DNA of 36,517 bases from Micromonospora sp. KC723 (GCF_004348595.1 NZ_SMKD01000053.1:1-36517), one strand, 5' to 3'; positions 28,518 to 36,517 are shown, counted from the stretch's first letter. Translations and numbers: made by a program. The notes: a model not told the origin generated them from the sequence alone.

Positions 28518-29431
28518 CACGCTCTCCGAACTGTCAGATAGCCGTACAGGGTGGCGAAGCCGAAGCGCTCGCCCCGCCACTGGCGGCGGGCTGCCGGCCC
28601 CTCCCGCAGGCCACGCCCCACCCCCCGCAGGAACGGCCGCAGCAGGCCCTGCCGGGCCCGTCGGGCGGCCAGCGCGAGGTGCGCCGCCGCGAGGACCGGC
28701 ACCGCGACGAGCATCAGTGGCCAGGTGAAGGTGCGGGCCGCGACCAGGAGCCGGTTGCGGGCCAGCAGGAAGGCCCGGAATCCCTGGAGCCGGCTGTCGC
28801 CGTCGACGCTGTGGCCCCCGGCGTGCGGGAGCACCACATCGAGCGCCCGGGTGCGCACGCCCGCGGCGTAGAGCCGGAAGGCGAGGTCGGCGTCCTCACC
28901 CCAGGCGAAGAAGTGCTCGTGGAACCCTCCGAACCGGCGGAACAGCTCGGTGGGGAACACCGCCGCGCCGCCCGACGGGCCCAGCGGCGAGCGCGACACC
29001 GTGGCCGGGCGGTCGATGAACAGCGAGACCGGATGCAGGTCGATGCCGACGTACTCGCCGCCGTGCATGGCCAGGCCGACCGCGACGGGGGCGTCGGGAT
29101 CCTTCGTGATCGCGGCGCAGACCCGGGCCAGCGCGTCGTCGGGCAGCCAGACGTCCGGGTTGAGCAGCATGACGTGGCTCGTCCTCGCCGCCACCACCGC
29201 CCGGTTGCAGCCGGCCGCGAAGCCCGGGTTCGACGAGTCGGGCAGGTACTCGTACCGGTCGTCGTCCAGGCAGCCGCCGATCACCTTCCCGCACCCGTCC
29301 TGGGGCCAGTTGTCGGCGAAGACGAACCGCACCGGCAGTCCCTCGGCGGCGCGTACCCAGGTGGGGAGCGTCTCGGCGAGCATGTCCGCGGACCGGTAGA
29401 GCACCGTGACGATGGTCAGTTCCTGCGCCAC
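28517..29431 (-). CDS. GT2-family glycosyltransferase (b)
   Basis: This family 2 glycosyltransferase has 304 residues. The GT-A motifs are LTIVTVLYRSADML, FVFADNWPQDG, NPGFAAGCNRAV, LLNPDVWLPDD for metal/nucleotide binding, and FFAWGEDADLAFRLY with the catalytic acidic pair. A hydrophobic stretch near the C-terminus (WPLMLVAVPVLAAAHLAL) followed by many arginines suggests membrane attachment. It starts with GTG 29431, with GGAAGG about 11 bases upstream, after a 40-base gap from the GT4 gene. The stop overlaps the next GT2 start. It probably adds one sugar to the lipid-linked chain at the inner face. Confidence 0.88.
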   Translation of the reverse strand: MAQELTIVTVLYRSADMLAETLPTWVRAAEGLPVRFVFADNWPQDGCGKVIGGCLDDDRYEYLPDSSNPGFAAGCNRAVVAARTSHVMLLNPDVWLPDDALARVCAAITKDPDAPVAVGLAMHGGEYVGIDLHPVSLFIDRPATVSRSPLGPSGGAAVFPTELFRRFGGFHEHFFAWGEDADLAFRLYAAGVRTRALDVVLPHAGGHSVDGDSRLQGFRAFLLARNRLLVAARTFTWPLMLVAVPVLAAAHLALAARRARQGLLRPFLRGVGRGLREGPAARRQWRGERFGFATLYGYLTVRRA

Positions 29432-29471
29432 GCGGGCACCGCCTTCCGTTGCCTGCTCAGGTCACCCGGGG

Positions 29472-30554
29472 TCACGTCAGCGACCGGTAGAGGCGCTGCC
29501 AGCGCGTGACGCACCGGTCGAAGGCGTACTCCTCGGCGTACCAACGGGCCACCCGCTGCCGTTGCGCCGCAGTCGCGGCGGAGCCGACCGCCTGCCGGAG
29601 CACGTCGGCCAGCGCGGCGGGCGTGGGGTCGGCCCGGAACGCCAGGGTGCCGGTGGCGTGCCGGGTGACCTCCGCCAGGCCGCCGGCGCCGGTGTGCACC
29701 ACGGGCACGCCCAGGGACAGCGCTTCGAGCGCGCTGAGCCCGAACGACTCGACCCGGGACGGCACCACGAGGCAGTCGATCCGCTGGAGGAAGTCCGCCG
29801 CGTCGACCCGGCCGACGAGTTCGAGGTTCGGGCGGGCGGCGATCGGCAGCGAGCCGGCCCCGGCGACCACGAAGTCCGCGTCCGGCAGGCAGGAGGCGAT
29901 CTCGGGCAGCAGGTCGGCGCCCTTCTCCCGCTCCAACCGGCCGAGATAGCCGATCACCGGCCGTCGACCGGCCACCGCCGGGGCCACCGGCGGTGGCTCC
30001 GGCCAGGTGACCGGAAGCGGGTTCGGGATCAGGTGGACGTCGTCGACCCCGCCGCGGTCACGCAACTCAACGGCCTCGAACTCGGACACCGCGACCGTCG
30101 CGTGTGGCCGCAGCCGGCGCAGCGCCAGGTCGAGCGTGATGTTCGACTGGACCATGGCCTTGTGCCGGAGTGAGCCCGCCGTGTCCCGGTACTGCCAGAG
30201 GCTGTTGTGCAGGGTGACCACGAGGGGAGTCCGGGTGCGTTCGGTGCTCAGCGCCGCCCGGGCGTGCATCGCCGCCGACAGCAGGTGGGCGCAGACCACG
30301 TCCGGCCGCACCTCGCGGACGAGACGACGGATCTCCCGCGCGTAGGCCAGGTCGACGCGACCGCGGGCACCGAGCCCGGTCCAGGGCACCCCGGCCTCCC
30401 GCAACGCCCTGCCCACCTCGTCGTCGGAGGTGGCGGCGACCACCTCCACCCCGGTCCGGGCGTGCGCCGGGATGAGCTCCGTGAGGATCCGCTCCGCGCC
30501 ACCGAGCTGGCGTCGCCCGGAACCGCCGGTGGTGCAGACGAAGAGCACCCTCAC
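29472..30554 (-). CDS. GT4-family glycosyltransferase
   Basis: This retaining GT-B glycosyltransferase of family 4 has 360 residues. The N-terminal domain begins RVLFVCTTGGSGRRQLGGAERIL, with the glycine-rich acceptor loop. The C-terminal domain has VIGYLGRLEREKGADLLPEI and the donor-site EX7E region VPSRVESFGLSALEALSLGVPVV, typical of GT4. The GTG at 30554 overlaps the stop of the upstream GT2 gene (GTGA). Longer in-frame extensions reach back into that gene in the wrong frame and are rejected. It belongs to the glycan operon and acts on the cytosolic side. The donor sugar is unknown. Confidence 0.92.
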   Translation of the reverse strand: MRVLFVCTTGGSGRRQLGGAERILTELIPAHARTGVEVVAATSDDEVGRALREAGVPWTGLGARGRVDLAYAREIRRLVREVRPDVVCAHLLSAAMHARAALSTERTRTPLVVTLHNSLWQYRDTAGSLRHKAMVQSNITLDLALRRLRPHATVAVSEFEAVELRDRGGVDDVHLIPNPLPVTWPEPPPVAPAVAGRRPVIGYLGRLEREKGADLLPEIASCLPDADFVVAGAGSLPIAARPNLELVGRVDAADFLQRIDCLVVPSRVESFGLSALEALSLGVPVVHTGAGGLAEVTRHATGTLAFRADPTPAALADVLRQAVGSAATAAQRQRVARWYAEEYAFDRCVTRWQRLYRSLT

Positions 30555-31402
30555 GAGGCACGCAGCCCTTCGACGGCGCCGCGCGCGATGGCCCGCCGTA
30601 CCGGGTTCGCGCCCACCGCCGCCCGCAGCAGCACCCCGAAGACGTACGCCGTGGCGGCGACCCGGCCGCGCCGGCCTCCCATGTCCCGGCTCGCCCGGAT
30701 GAACTCGCGGGTACGTCGTTGCGAGATCTCCTCCTCCGACCAGCGTCGCCTGGCGGTCGCGTCGTCCTCGTGCATGATGACCGCGTCCGGCACGTACGCC
30801 AGCCGCATGCCCCGCTGCCGGACGGCCCAGCACAGCCGCATGTCCTCGGAGTAGAAGTAGGACGTCTCGTCGACCCCGCCGATGGTGTCGAAGGTGTCCC
30901 GGCGCAGGGCGACGAAGGGCCCGGTCAGCCAGTCCGCCCGCTCCGGCGGTGCGACGATCCGCAGCCTCGGCGCCACCAGGCTCAGCCCGGTGGCGTGCGC
31001 CAACCCGACCCGCACGCTGAGGAACCGCCCTCCCTCGGTCTGCGGCACGCCCTCCGGCGTCACCACGGCGGGGAAGGCCGCGCCCACCCCGGGGTCGTCC
31101 AGGGCGGCCAGCAGCAGGGCCACGGCACCGTCGTGCACGACGATGTCGTTGTTGGACAGGATGACGTTCGACCGGCTCGTGTGGCGTACGCCGAGGTTCA
31201 TCCCCCGGGCGTAGCCCAGGTTCGAGCCGGACTGCACGTACCGCACGCCCTGCTGGGCGCAGAACTCCGCCAGGGCTTGCCGGATCTGTTCGGAACTGCC
31301 GTTGTCCACGACGACGATCTCGGCCTCGCGGGGCAGCGACAGGACGCAGGCGCGCGTGCGCGTGAAGTCCTCCCAGGCGAGGACCACGATCGAGGCATCC
31401 AT
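30551..31402 (-). CDS. GT2-family glycosyltransferase (c)
   Basis: This family 2 glycosyltransferase has 283 residues from ATG 31402. Motifs are ASIVVLAWEDFTRT, IVVVDNGSSEQI, NLGYARGMNLGV, ILSNNDIVVHD in the DXD position, and SYFYSEDMRLCWAVRQ with the acidic base. The pattern is close to rhamnosyltransferase-like GT2 proteins. I prefer ATG 31402, one base after the flippase stop, because the protein then begins directly at the first strand; ATG 31417 would add five residues and overlap the flippase gene by 14 bases. The stop overlaps the GT4 start. It is part of the same operon, so it probably adds an early sugar. Confidence 0.88.
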   Translation of the reverse strand: MDASIVVLAWEDFTRTRACVLSLPREAEIVVVDNGSSEQIRQALAEFCAQQGVRYVQSGSNLGYARGMNLGVRHTSRSNVILSNNDIVVHDGAVALLLAALDDPGVGAAFPAVVTPEGVPQTEGGRFLSVRVGLAHATGLSLVAPRLRIVAPPERADWLTGPFVALRRDTFDTIGGVDETSYFYSEDMRLCWAVRQRGMRLAYVPDAVIMHEDDATARRRWSEEEISQRRTREFIRASRDMGGRRGRVAATAYVFGVLLRAAVGANPVRRAIARGAVEGLRAS

Positions 31403-31403
31403 G

Positions 31404-32693
31404 TCACACCGTCCCATGACTCGGCGGCTGCGCGCGCCGCAGGCTAGCTCTCGACCCGAAGGCGTGTACGGCGTAGGCGAGCGAGGAGGCGAGCGCCGCC
31501 CCGACCGCGCCGGCCCAGGGGATGATCCCGTAGTACGCGGGTATCGCGACGGCCGCCGTGACGAGGGCGACAGCGGTCGTCGGCCGCTCGCCCCGCCTCT
31601 TCAACAACAGGGCGCTCCAGCTCTTGCCGGCCGCGGTGGCCAGCGAACCGGGCAGCAGCAGGAGCCCGAGGACCCACGCGTGCCGGTACTCCGGTTGAAG
31701 GAAACCCAGCACGGCGAGCCCGACGACGGCGGCCAGGGCGATCGGGAGAGCGGCCCGTACCACGGCCTTCGTCGGGTCCGGTCCGTCCGCGCCGTCCCGG
31801 TCGGCGAGGATTCGCTGCGCCCGTACCACGGCGCCGGCCTGTGCGAACTCCAGGGCCGCGACGGCCAGGGCGTAGACGCCGAGCGGGCCGGCGCCGGCGA
31901 ACCTTGCCACCAGGATCTGGTTGAACCGCAGCGTCATCATCTGCGCGAAGATCCCGACGTGCAGGTTGCCGACGGCGAGCACGTCGGCGCGGTAGTCCGA
32001 CGCGGTGGCCGAGGCGGGCGGAACCGGCCCGGCCCGCCGGACCATCACCAGCGCCAGGCCACAGACGGCCAGCGCGCTGAGCCACTGGACGCCGAGCCAG
32101 ACCAGGCTCCACAGGTTGCCGTCGAGCCAGCCGGCGGCATGAAGGGCGACATAGCCACCGACCAGCAGCGCCCCGCTCGCCGCCCGCACCGCGTACACGA
32201 GCCGGAAGCTGCGGCGCCGCAGCGCGAACGACGAGACGGTGTTGAAGACGGTCAGGCCCGCCGCGGCACCCACCCCGACCAGGTGGCTGCCGAGGCCGGC
32301 CACCGTGGTGAGCAGTGCGGCGGCGGCACCGGAGAGCAGCACCGAGACGCCGAGCATGGCCAGAACCCACGCGCGTCCCCGGGCGGTGACCCAACCGGCC
32401 GGGCGGGAGAGCAGGAACGTGTCCAGGGACAGTCCGCCGACGGCCGCGCCCAGCGTCGCGGCCACCATGTTGGCGGCCAGTTCACCGCGCTCCGCCGCGG
32501 GCAGGGTCACCGAGACGACCGCCGCCACCCCGGTCAGGCCGAGGGCGGCGAGGTAGAGGAGTTCGGGTGCGACGAGTCGCCGGAGCAGCCGCGGCACCCG
32601 GTGCGCGGTGGGTGACTCCGGTGGTGACGGCACCGTTTCGCCGCCGGGCGGGTCGCCGTCCCGGACGGCGGCACGCGGGCCGGGGCCGGTCAA
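31404..32693 (-). CDS. Wzx-like flippase (MOP superfamily)
   Basis: This integral membrane protein of 429 residues has about twelve hydrophobic helices after a 35-residue polar N-terminus. It fits the polysaccharide-exporting MOP/Wzx group that moves lipid-linked sugar chains to the outer face. Typical points are LRFNQILVARFAGAGPLGVYALAVAALE in the middle, and PALG-like helix ends with scattered arginines. The start is a TTG at 32693 that overlaps the TGA of the upstream glycosylphosphotransferase (TTGA), with GAGG about nine bases before it. TTG starts are uncommon, but the junction type matches the rest of the operon. Family assignment rests on topology and context more than on motifs. Confidence 0.78.
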   Translation of the reverse strand: MTGPGPRAAVRDGDPPGGETVPSPPESPTAHRVPRLLRRLVAPELLYLAALGLTGVAAVVSVTLPAAERGELAANMVAATLGAAVGGLSLDTFLLSRPAGWVTARGRAWVLAMLGVSVLLSGAAAALLTTVAGLGSHLVGVGAAAGLTVFNTVSSFALRRRSFRLVYAVRAASGALLVGGYVALHAAGWLDGNLWSLVWLGVQWLSALAVCGLALVMVRRAGPVPPASATASDYRADVLAVGNLHVGIFAQMMTLRFNQILVARFAGAGPLGVYALAVAALEFAQAGAVVRAQRILADRDGADGPDPTKAVVRAALPIALAAVVGLAVLGFLQPEYRHAWVLGLLLLPGSLATAAGKSWSALLLKRRGERPTTAVALVTAAVAIPAYYGIIPWAGAVGAALASSLAYAVHAFGSRASLRRAQPPSHGTV

Positions 32694-34240
32694 CGCCCAC
32701 CACCTCGGAACACTTCCGCCACGGTACGCAGCACGATCTTGATGTCGAGCCAGAGCGACCAGTTCTCGACGTAGTAGTTGTCGAACCTCGCCCGGTCGGA
32801 GATCGGCGTGTCGCCGCGCAGGCCGCTGACCTGCGCGAGCCCGGTGAGCCCGACGGGTACCCGGTGGCGCATCGCGTAGGTCGGGTACTCGACGGAGAAC
32901 TTCTCGACGAAGTACGGCCGTTCGGGTCGGGGCCCGACGACGCTCATCTCACCGCGCAGGATGTTCCAGAGTTGGGGCAGTTCGTCCAGCGACGTACGGC
33001 GCATGAAGCGGCCGATCGGTCCGACCCGTTGGTCGTGCGCGATGGACCATTTCGTCTGCGACTCCTGCTCGTCGGCCGGCTGCATCGAACGGAACTTGAT
33101 GACCTTGAACGGCTTGCCGTACCGGCCGATCCGTTCCTGGTGGAAGAAGATGCCCCGGCCGCCGTCGAGGAACGTCGCGACGGCGCAGAGCAGCAGCACG
33201 GGGCTGAGGACGAGCAGCGCCACCGTCGCGAAGAGCACGTCGGAGGCGCGCTTGACCGCCCATCGTGGACCGGAGAGCCTGATGTCACCGATCTTGACGA
33301 TGGGAATGGCGCCGACGTGGTCGGGATATCCACCGTGGGAGCGGGAACCCCACAGCCGAGGCACCGCCCACAGGTCGCAGCGAGACGTGGTGGGCTGGAG
33401 CAGGATCTCCATCAGGGCCGACTCCGGGTAGTCCGGGTCGGCGATGATCAGCACCTCGCAGTCGAGCATCCTGGTCAGGTGCTCCAGGTCGGTGACAGCG
33501 CCGACCAGCGGGAGCGCCGCGGAGCCCGGTCGCGACGTGGCGTCGACGCAGCCGACGAACCGCAGGCCGTACTGCGGGTAGCGGCGGAGCAGCCGGGCCA
33601 GTTCGCCCGCGATCGGACCGCTGCCGATGATGATGGCGTTGTGCTCCACCCACCGGCGCTTGCGCGCGACGAGGAGCACCTTCCGGCTGAACGCACGGCC
33701 CACGATCACCAGGCCGGCGGAGAGCGCCACGCCGTGCATGAAGCCACTGACGTACTGCACCGAGTCGTGGCGCTCGGCCGCGATGATGGCCACCACGGCA
33801 CCGGATGCCAGCAGTCGGCCGCCGAGGCTGGGCAGCTCGTCCAGGAAACCGACGTGCCGGCGGGGCCGGTAGAGCCCGCCCGCCGCGAAGAAGGCCACGG
33901 TGAGGCCGGCGTTGACCAGCGTCCCGCGCCAGTAGTTCTGGGTCATCAGCAGCGGGGTGAGCAGCGCGACGACGTCGAGGGGGGCCGCCATCATCCAGGC
34001 CCGCAGCCGGCGGGTGCTCCGGGAGGCCCGGGAACCGGCGTACGGCAGGACGGCGGTGGTGTCGAGACCGGCGCGTCGCTCGGCGGCGGGCGGGTCGGCC
34101 ACCAGTCGGACGGCGGGAGTGCTTGTGCGAGTTCCCTCGCCGCCGGCCCGGTCGCCCTGCGATTCCGCCGACTGCTGCGACGGCCCGTCGAGGTGCGTGG
34201 CGGTCGCCGCAGGGTGACCTGTCGCCGGTAGGCGTGACAT
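32690..34240 (-). CDS. polyprenyl glycosylphosphotransferase (initiating sugar transferase)
   Basis: This enzyme starts the glycan by moving a sugar-1-phosphate from a nucleotide sugar to undecaprenyl (or decaprenyl) phosphate. It has 516 residues. An N-terminal membrane domain of about four helices comes first (80-190). A Rossmann-like CoA_binding_3-type region follows (about 195-310, AIIIGSGPIAGELARLL). A further helix leads into the catalytic Bac_transf domain, with RWAVKRASDVLFA, PFKVIKFRSM, RRTSLDELPQLWNILRGEMSVVGPRPERP, and VGLTGLAQVSGLRGD near the end. The first 75 residues are polar and probably disordered. GGAGG seven bases before ATG 34240 fixes the start. It is the first gene of the operon, followed by the flippase and four glycosyltransferases. 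Confidence 0.94.
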   Translation of the reverse strand: MSRLPATGHPAATATHLDGPSQQSAESQGDRAGGEGTRTSTPAVRLVADPPAAERRAGLDTTAVLPYAGSRASRSTRRLRAWMMAAPLDVVALLTPLLMTQNYWRGTLVNAGLTVAFFAAGGLYRPRRHVGFLDELPSLGGRLLASGAVVAIIAAERHDSVQYVSGFMHGVALSAGLVIVGRAFSRKVLLVARKRRWVEHNAIIIGSGPIAGELARLLRRYPQYGLRFVGCVDATSRPGSAALPLVGAVTDLEHLTRMLDCEVLIIADPDYPESALMEILLQPTTSRCDLWAVPRLWGSRSHGGYPDHVGAIPIVKIGDIRLSGPRWAVKRASDVLFATVALLVLSPVLLLCAVATFLDGGRGIFFHQERIGRYGKPFKVIKFRSMQPADEQESQTKWSIAHDQRVGPIGRFMRRTSLDELPQLWNILRGEMSVVGPRPERPYFVEKFSVEYPTYAMRHRVPVGLTGLAQVSGLRGDTPISDRARFDNYYVENWSLWLDIKIVLRTVAEVFRGGGR

Positions 34241-34262
34241 GGTCGATCCTCCCCCGTGACAA

Positions 34263-34289
34263 CCCCCGGCGAGGTGCGAACGCCGGGGG
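34263..34289. terminator. hairpin between the LCP gene and the glycan operon
   Basis: A perfect 9-bp stem, cccccggcg with cgccggggg, has a 9-base loop. It could end transcription of the LCP gene. Alternatively it is the 5' end of the glycan operon leader, because a TATCCT box (34302-34297, minus strand) would start transcription near 34290, right before it. Confidence 0.6.
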
Positions 34290-34296
34290 CGATCGA

Positions 34297-34325
34297 AGGA
34301 TACGAGTGGGTCGGCGTGGTCACCA
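34297..34325 (-). promoter_or_regulatory. weak candidate promoter for the glycan operon
   Basis: On the minus strand TGGTGA (34325-34320), 17 bases, and TATCCT (34302-34297) give a start near 34290, with a leader of about 50 bases that holds a strong hairpin and then GGAGG. The match is modest. Confidence 0.3.
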
Positions 34326-34349
34326 GAGCCCGTGAGGTGAATCCGCCTC

Positions 34350-35432
34350 CTACTTTCCGGCAGTAATGATCTCCGGAACCGAGTCGCGGCGGACCGCGTC
34401 GAAGAGGCTCCTGGCCTTCGCCGTGTCCGCGAAGACGACGCTCTCGCTGCCCACCCGGCCCGTCCCCTTGCTGGGGCAGGTGAAGAAGGTCAGGTTGTCG
34501 CTCCTCAGGTGACGTAGCTTCATCGCCAGGTCCACCAGGGACAGTGACTTGTCCACCGCCACCGCGTGCGTGCTGGCCTCGACGAACGAGTTCAGCTTGC
34601 CGGGGTTGGTCAGCACGCCGCCGGAGGCCGCCTTGTCCAGGATCGCCTTGATCACCTGCTGTTGGTGTCGGATCCGGGCGAAGTCGCCGTCGGCGAAGGC
34701 GTGCCGCTCGCGCGCGTAGTCCAGGGCGGCCGCACCGGACAGGGTCTGCCGACCCCTGACGAAGGTCCGGCTCCCGCTCGGGTCGAGCGAGTACTTGGTG
34801 GTGAAGTCCTTCTCCACGTCGATCTCGACACCGCCGAGCGCGTCGACGATCTCCTTGAAGCCGGCAAAGTCGATCATCGTCACGTGGTCGATGCGCACCC
34901 CGGTGAACTTCTCCACCGTCTGGACCATGAGTGGGACGCCGCCCCACGCGTAGGCGGCGTTGATCTTGGCGTCCCGGCCGCCGCGTCCACTCTTCGACCT
35001 GGGCACGTGCACCCAGGTGTCGCGGGGGATCGAGATGAGCTGGGCGCTCGACCGATCCCTGGTGAGATGGGCCAGGATGATGGTGTCGCTGCGGGACCCG
35101 CCGGCGTTCTCCTGGTCCCGGGAGTCGCTGCCCAGGATCATGATGTTCATGGCGCCCTCGGCCGCGGCCACCGCCTGCGGACGCGACTCCTGCGGCACGT
35201 CGTCGAACGCCTCGACCCGTTCGATCGAGGAGTCGACCGAACGGTAGTAGAGCCCGGCCGCGACGACCCCACCGCCGACCAGCAAGGCCACCACCAGCAG
35301 CACGACCAGCGCGATCCGCCGCCCACGGCGGCGGCGCGGAGCCGGCGCGGGCGCCTGGCCCGTACCGTCGGGATCCACGTCGGACGCCGGGAGTCGCGGG
35401 TCGGGATCGGCGAGCTGCTGACGTTCGGACAT
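34350..35432 (-). CDS. LCP-family (LytR-CpsA-Psr) glycopolymer transferase
   Basis: This is an extracellular membrane-anchored enzyme that transfers glycopolymers from polyprenyl-pyrophosphate to cell-wall peptidoglycan. It has 360 residues: a polar, proline-rich cytosolic N-terminus (1-34), basic residues, and one membrane helix (about 40-62). The LCP domain (about 95-265) carries MILGSDSRD, SRSDTIIL, QLISIPRDTWVHVP with R137 of the phosphate-binding set, KINAAYAWGG, DALGGVEIDV, and ALDYARERHAFADGDFARIRHQQQVI. All core motifs are present; no LytR_C domain follows. The ATG at 35432 lies seven bases after a TAGCAT box, suggesting a leaderless message. Located just before the glycan operon, it probably attaches that polymer to the wall. 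Confidence 0.94.
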   Translation of the reverse strand: MSERQQLADPDPRLPASDVDPDGTGQAPAPAPRRRRGRRIALVVLLVVALLVGGGVVAAGLYYRSVDSSIERVEAFDDVPQESRPQAVAAAEGAMNIMILGSDSRDQENAGGSRSDTIILAHLTRDRSSAQLISIPRDTWVHVPRSKSGRGGRDAKINAAYAWGGVPLMVQTVEKFTGVRIDHVTMIDFAGFKEIVDALGGVEIDVEKDFTTKYSLDPSGSRTFVRGRQTLSGAAALDYARERHAFADGDFARIRHQQQVIKAILDKAASGGVLTNPGKLNSFVEASTHAVAVDKSLSLVDLAMKLRHLRSDNLTFFTCPSKGTGRVGSESVVFADTAKARSLFDAVRRDSVPEIITAGK

Positions 35433-35445
35433 GGCCGCGATGCTA
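35433..35445 (-). promoter_or_regulatory. leaderless-type -10 box for the LCP gene
   Basis: On the minus strand TAGCAT (35445-35440) is followed by seven bases and the ATG at 35432, with no ribosome site. The geometry matches the other leaderless-type starts in this window. Confidence 0.5.
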
Positions 35446-35558
35446 CTGATTCACGTTTGCCCGTGGTGACCCTCGTCCGGACGGTCGATCCCGACCATCT
35501 GACCGGCGAATCGAGACGGCTCTCGCCGATCCTCACCTCCGCCTGGTACAACCCACGG

Positions 35559-36392
35559 GTGGACGCAACGACGCTTCGCCGGGCCATCGCCCGCACCCGC
35601 CTCGCGCCGGTCGCCGCCTTCCCCAAGCGGTTCGCCCGGGTCGCCCGGCACGATGCCAAGATCATCCGCACCACCACCCGGTGGCTGTTCACCTCCCGTG
35701 AGCACCACAACTACACCTACGAACTGACCAAGCTCAGCCGCCAGCACCTCGCCTGGTTCGTCAGCGTGGTCTGCGACGTCCCGGTCAAGCAGGTCCGCGC
35801 CTACCTCGACGAGATCGAGAAGGACGACGAGCTGCGCGGCCACATCGAGCGGGCCACCGCCGGCTCCGCGCGCCGCGGCCTCGCCGACAAGCAGGTCCGG
35901 TACGCCCGCCGGATCGGCTGGTACGCGATCGTCCGCGCCACCCGACCCGCGCACGTCGTGGAGACCGGCGTCGACAAGGGGCTGGGCAGCTGCGTGCTCG
36001 CCGCCGCGCTGCTGCGCAACGCCGCCGAGGGCCACCCCGGCCGGCTCACCTCGCTGGACATCAACCCCGAGGCCGGCTACCTCGCCCGCACCGCCCCCTG
36101 GTCGGAGGTGGTCGACCTGGTGATCGGGGACTCGATCGCCTCCATCGCGGCCCTCGACCGCCCGGTCGACCTGTTCCTGCACGACAGCGACCACAGCCGC
36201 GCCCACGAGAAACGGGAGTTCGAGGCGGTCGAACCGAAGCTCGCCCCCGGGGCGATCCTGCTCACCGACAACGTCACCGTCACCAACGTCCTGGCCGAAC
36301 ACGCCGAACGCACCGGTCGCCGCTTCCTGGCGTACAAGGAGACCCCGCTGGACCACTGGTACCCGGGCGACGGGATCGGTGTCGCGTGGTGA
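35559..36392 (+). CDS. class I SAM-dependent methyltransferase (Methyltransf_24-like)
   Basis: This probable methyltransferase has 277 residues. After a basic helical N-terminus (about 1-110), the Rossmann core shows AHVVETGVDKGLGSCVLAAALL as the SAM-binding motif I, LTSLDINPEAGYLA with the acidic residue for the ribose, VVDLVIGDSIASI, and DLFLHDSDHSRAHEKREFEAVEPKLAPGAILLTDNV, typical of the Methyltransf_24/TylF-like group. The GTG at 35559 is chosen because TACAAC lies six bases before it, and the upstream in-frame sequence is antisense to the LCP gene. It is divergent from the LCP gene across 126 bases. It may methylate the glycan or its precursor; a small-molecule target is also possible. 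Confidence 0.8.
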   Translation: MDATTLRRAIARTRLAPVAAFPKRFARVARHDAKIIRTTTRWLFTSREHHNYTYELTKLSRQHLAWFVSVVCDVPVKQVRAYLDEIEKDDELRGHIERATAGSARRGLADKQVRYARRIGWYAIVRATRPAHVVETGVDKGLGSCVLAAALLRNAAEGHPGRLTSLDINPEAGYLARTAPWSEVVDLVIGDSIASIAALDRPVDLFLHDSDHSRAHEKREFEAVEPKLAPGAILLTDNVTVTNVLAEHAERTGRRFLAYKETPLDHWYPGDGIGVAW

Positions 36393-36480
36393 ACGCCCGC
36401 GTCGGTCGAGGTCACTCCGCCGGGGTGATCACCGGCCGTGGTCGTCGCGGCACTGTCGTGCCACCGTCCGGGGTGGTTGT

Positions 36481-36497
36481 CTTAGCTTTCGCTTAGC
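36481..36497 (+). promoter_or_regulatory. 11-bp-spaced direct repeat CTTAGC
   Basis: CTTAGC occurs at 36481-36486 and again at 36492-36497, one helical turn apart, in the AT-richer end of the window. The spacing is typical of direct-repeat sites bound by OmpR/PhoB-type response regulators upstream of a promoter. The controlled gene would lie beyond the right edge. Inference only. Confidence 0.3.
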
Positions 36498-36517
36498 CCG
36501 CTTGTTCGCCCGCCCTC

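Noticed and set aside
36424..36433. GGTGATCACC palindrome after the methyltransferase gene
   Set aside because: A 10-base palindrome alone is expected now and then; no promoter or paired site supports a function.

Overview
The window is about 73% GC, with strong G/C bias in third codon positions, many GTG starts, tightly overlapping stop/start junctions and leaderless-type promoters. Gene content points to a filamentous actinobacterium, most likely Micromonosporaceae (Micromonospora/Salinispora-like). This is inferred from protein content and synteny, not from a database search. No tRNA, rRNA, CRISPR array, IS element or phage gene was seen.

Positions 1-5840 (minus strand): a LAL-type LuxR regulator reads into pncB (nicotinate phosphoribosyltransferase) and pncA (nicotinamidase), the NAD salvage pair. 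An MFS transporter follows and runs off the left edge. Positions 6038-12846 (plus strand): a degenerate dynamin-like protein, then clpS, a DUF2017 gene, mec-cysO-cysM (cysteine synthesis on a protein-bound thiocarboxylate), a metallo-beta-lactamase-fold phosphodiesterase, rph and rdgB. The order pncB / clpS-DUF2017-mec-cysO-cysM-MBL-rph-rdgB is that of the Mycobacterium tuberculosis Rv1330c-Rv1341 neighbourhood. Three of the mycobacterial genes (DmpA-type peptidase, rhomboid, murI) are absent. The CysO carrier has a 30-residue tail beyond its active diglycine.

Positions 12900-20754 (minus strand): a complete histidine-utilisation operon hutR-hutU-M20 amidohydrolase-hutF-hutI-hutH, with nearly every junction overlapping. 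It is headed by an RpiR-family regulator whose promoter lies within inverted repeats. No HutG-type deformylase is present; the M20 enzyme is the likely replacement. Positions 20837-23141 (plus strand): a 2-hydroxyacid dehydrogenase, and a membrane protein made of a dead kinase N-lobe, a proline-rich repeat, one membrane helix and a four-cysteine exterior domain.

Positions 23162-36392: a surface-glycan region. A GT-C membrane glycosyltransferase (minus) is followed by a lower-GC patch with a DUF397 remnant and an isochorismatase-fold gene (25290-25826). Next come an O-antigen ligase/polymerase (plus), then convergently a minus-strand operon of polyprenyl glycosylphosphotransferase, flippase and four glycosyltransferases. 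An LCP-family glycopolymer ligase and a divergent SAM methyltransferase complete the region. Together they could start a lipid-linked sugar chain, extend it, flip it, polymerise it and attach it to the wall. The glycan structure cannot be read from the sequence.

A recurring signal is TANNNT followed 6-7 bases later by ATG/GTG, with no room for a ribosome-binding site. It occurs at the LuxR gene, pncB, mec, a short ORF before the MBL gene, rph, hutR, the isochorismatase gene and the LCP gene.
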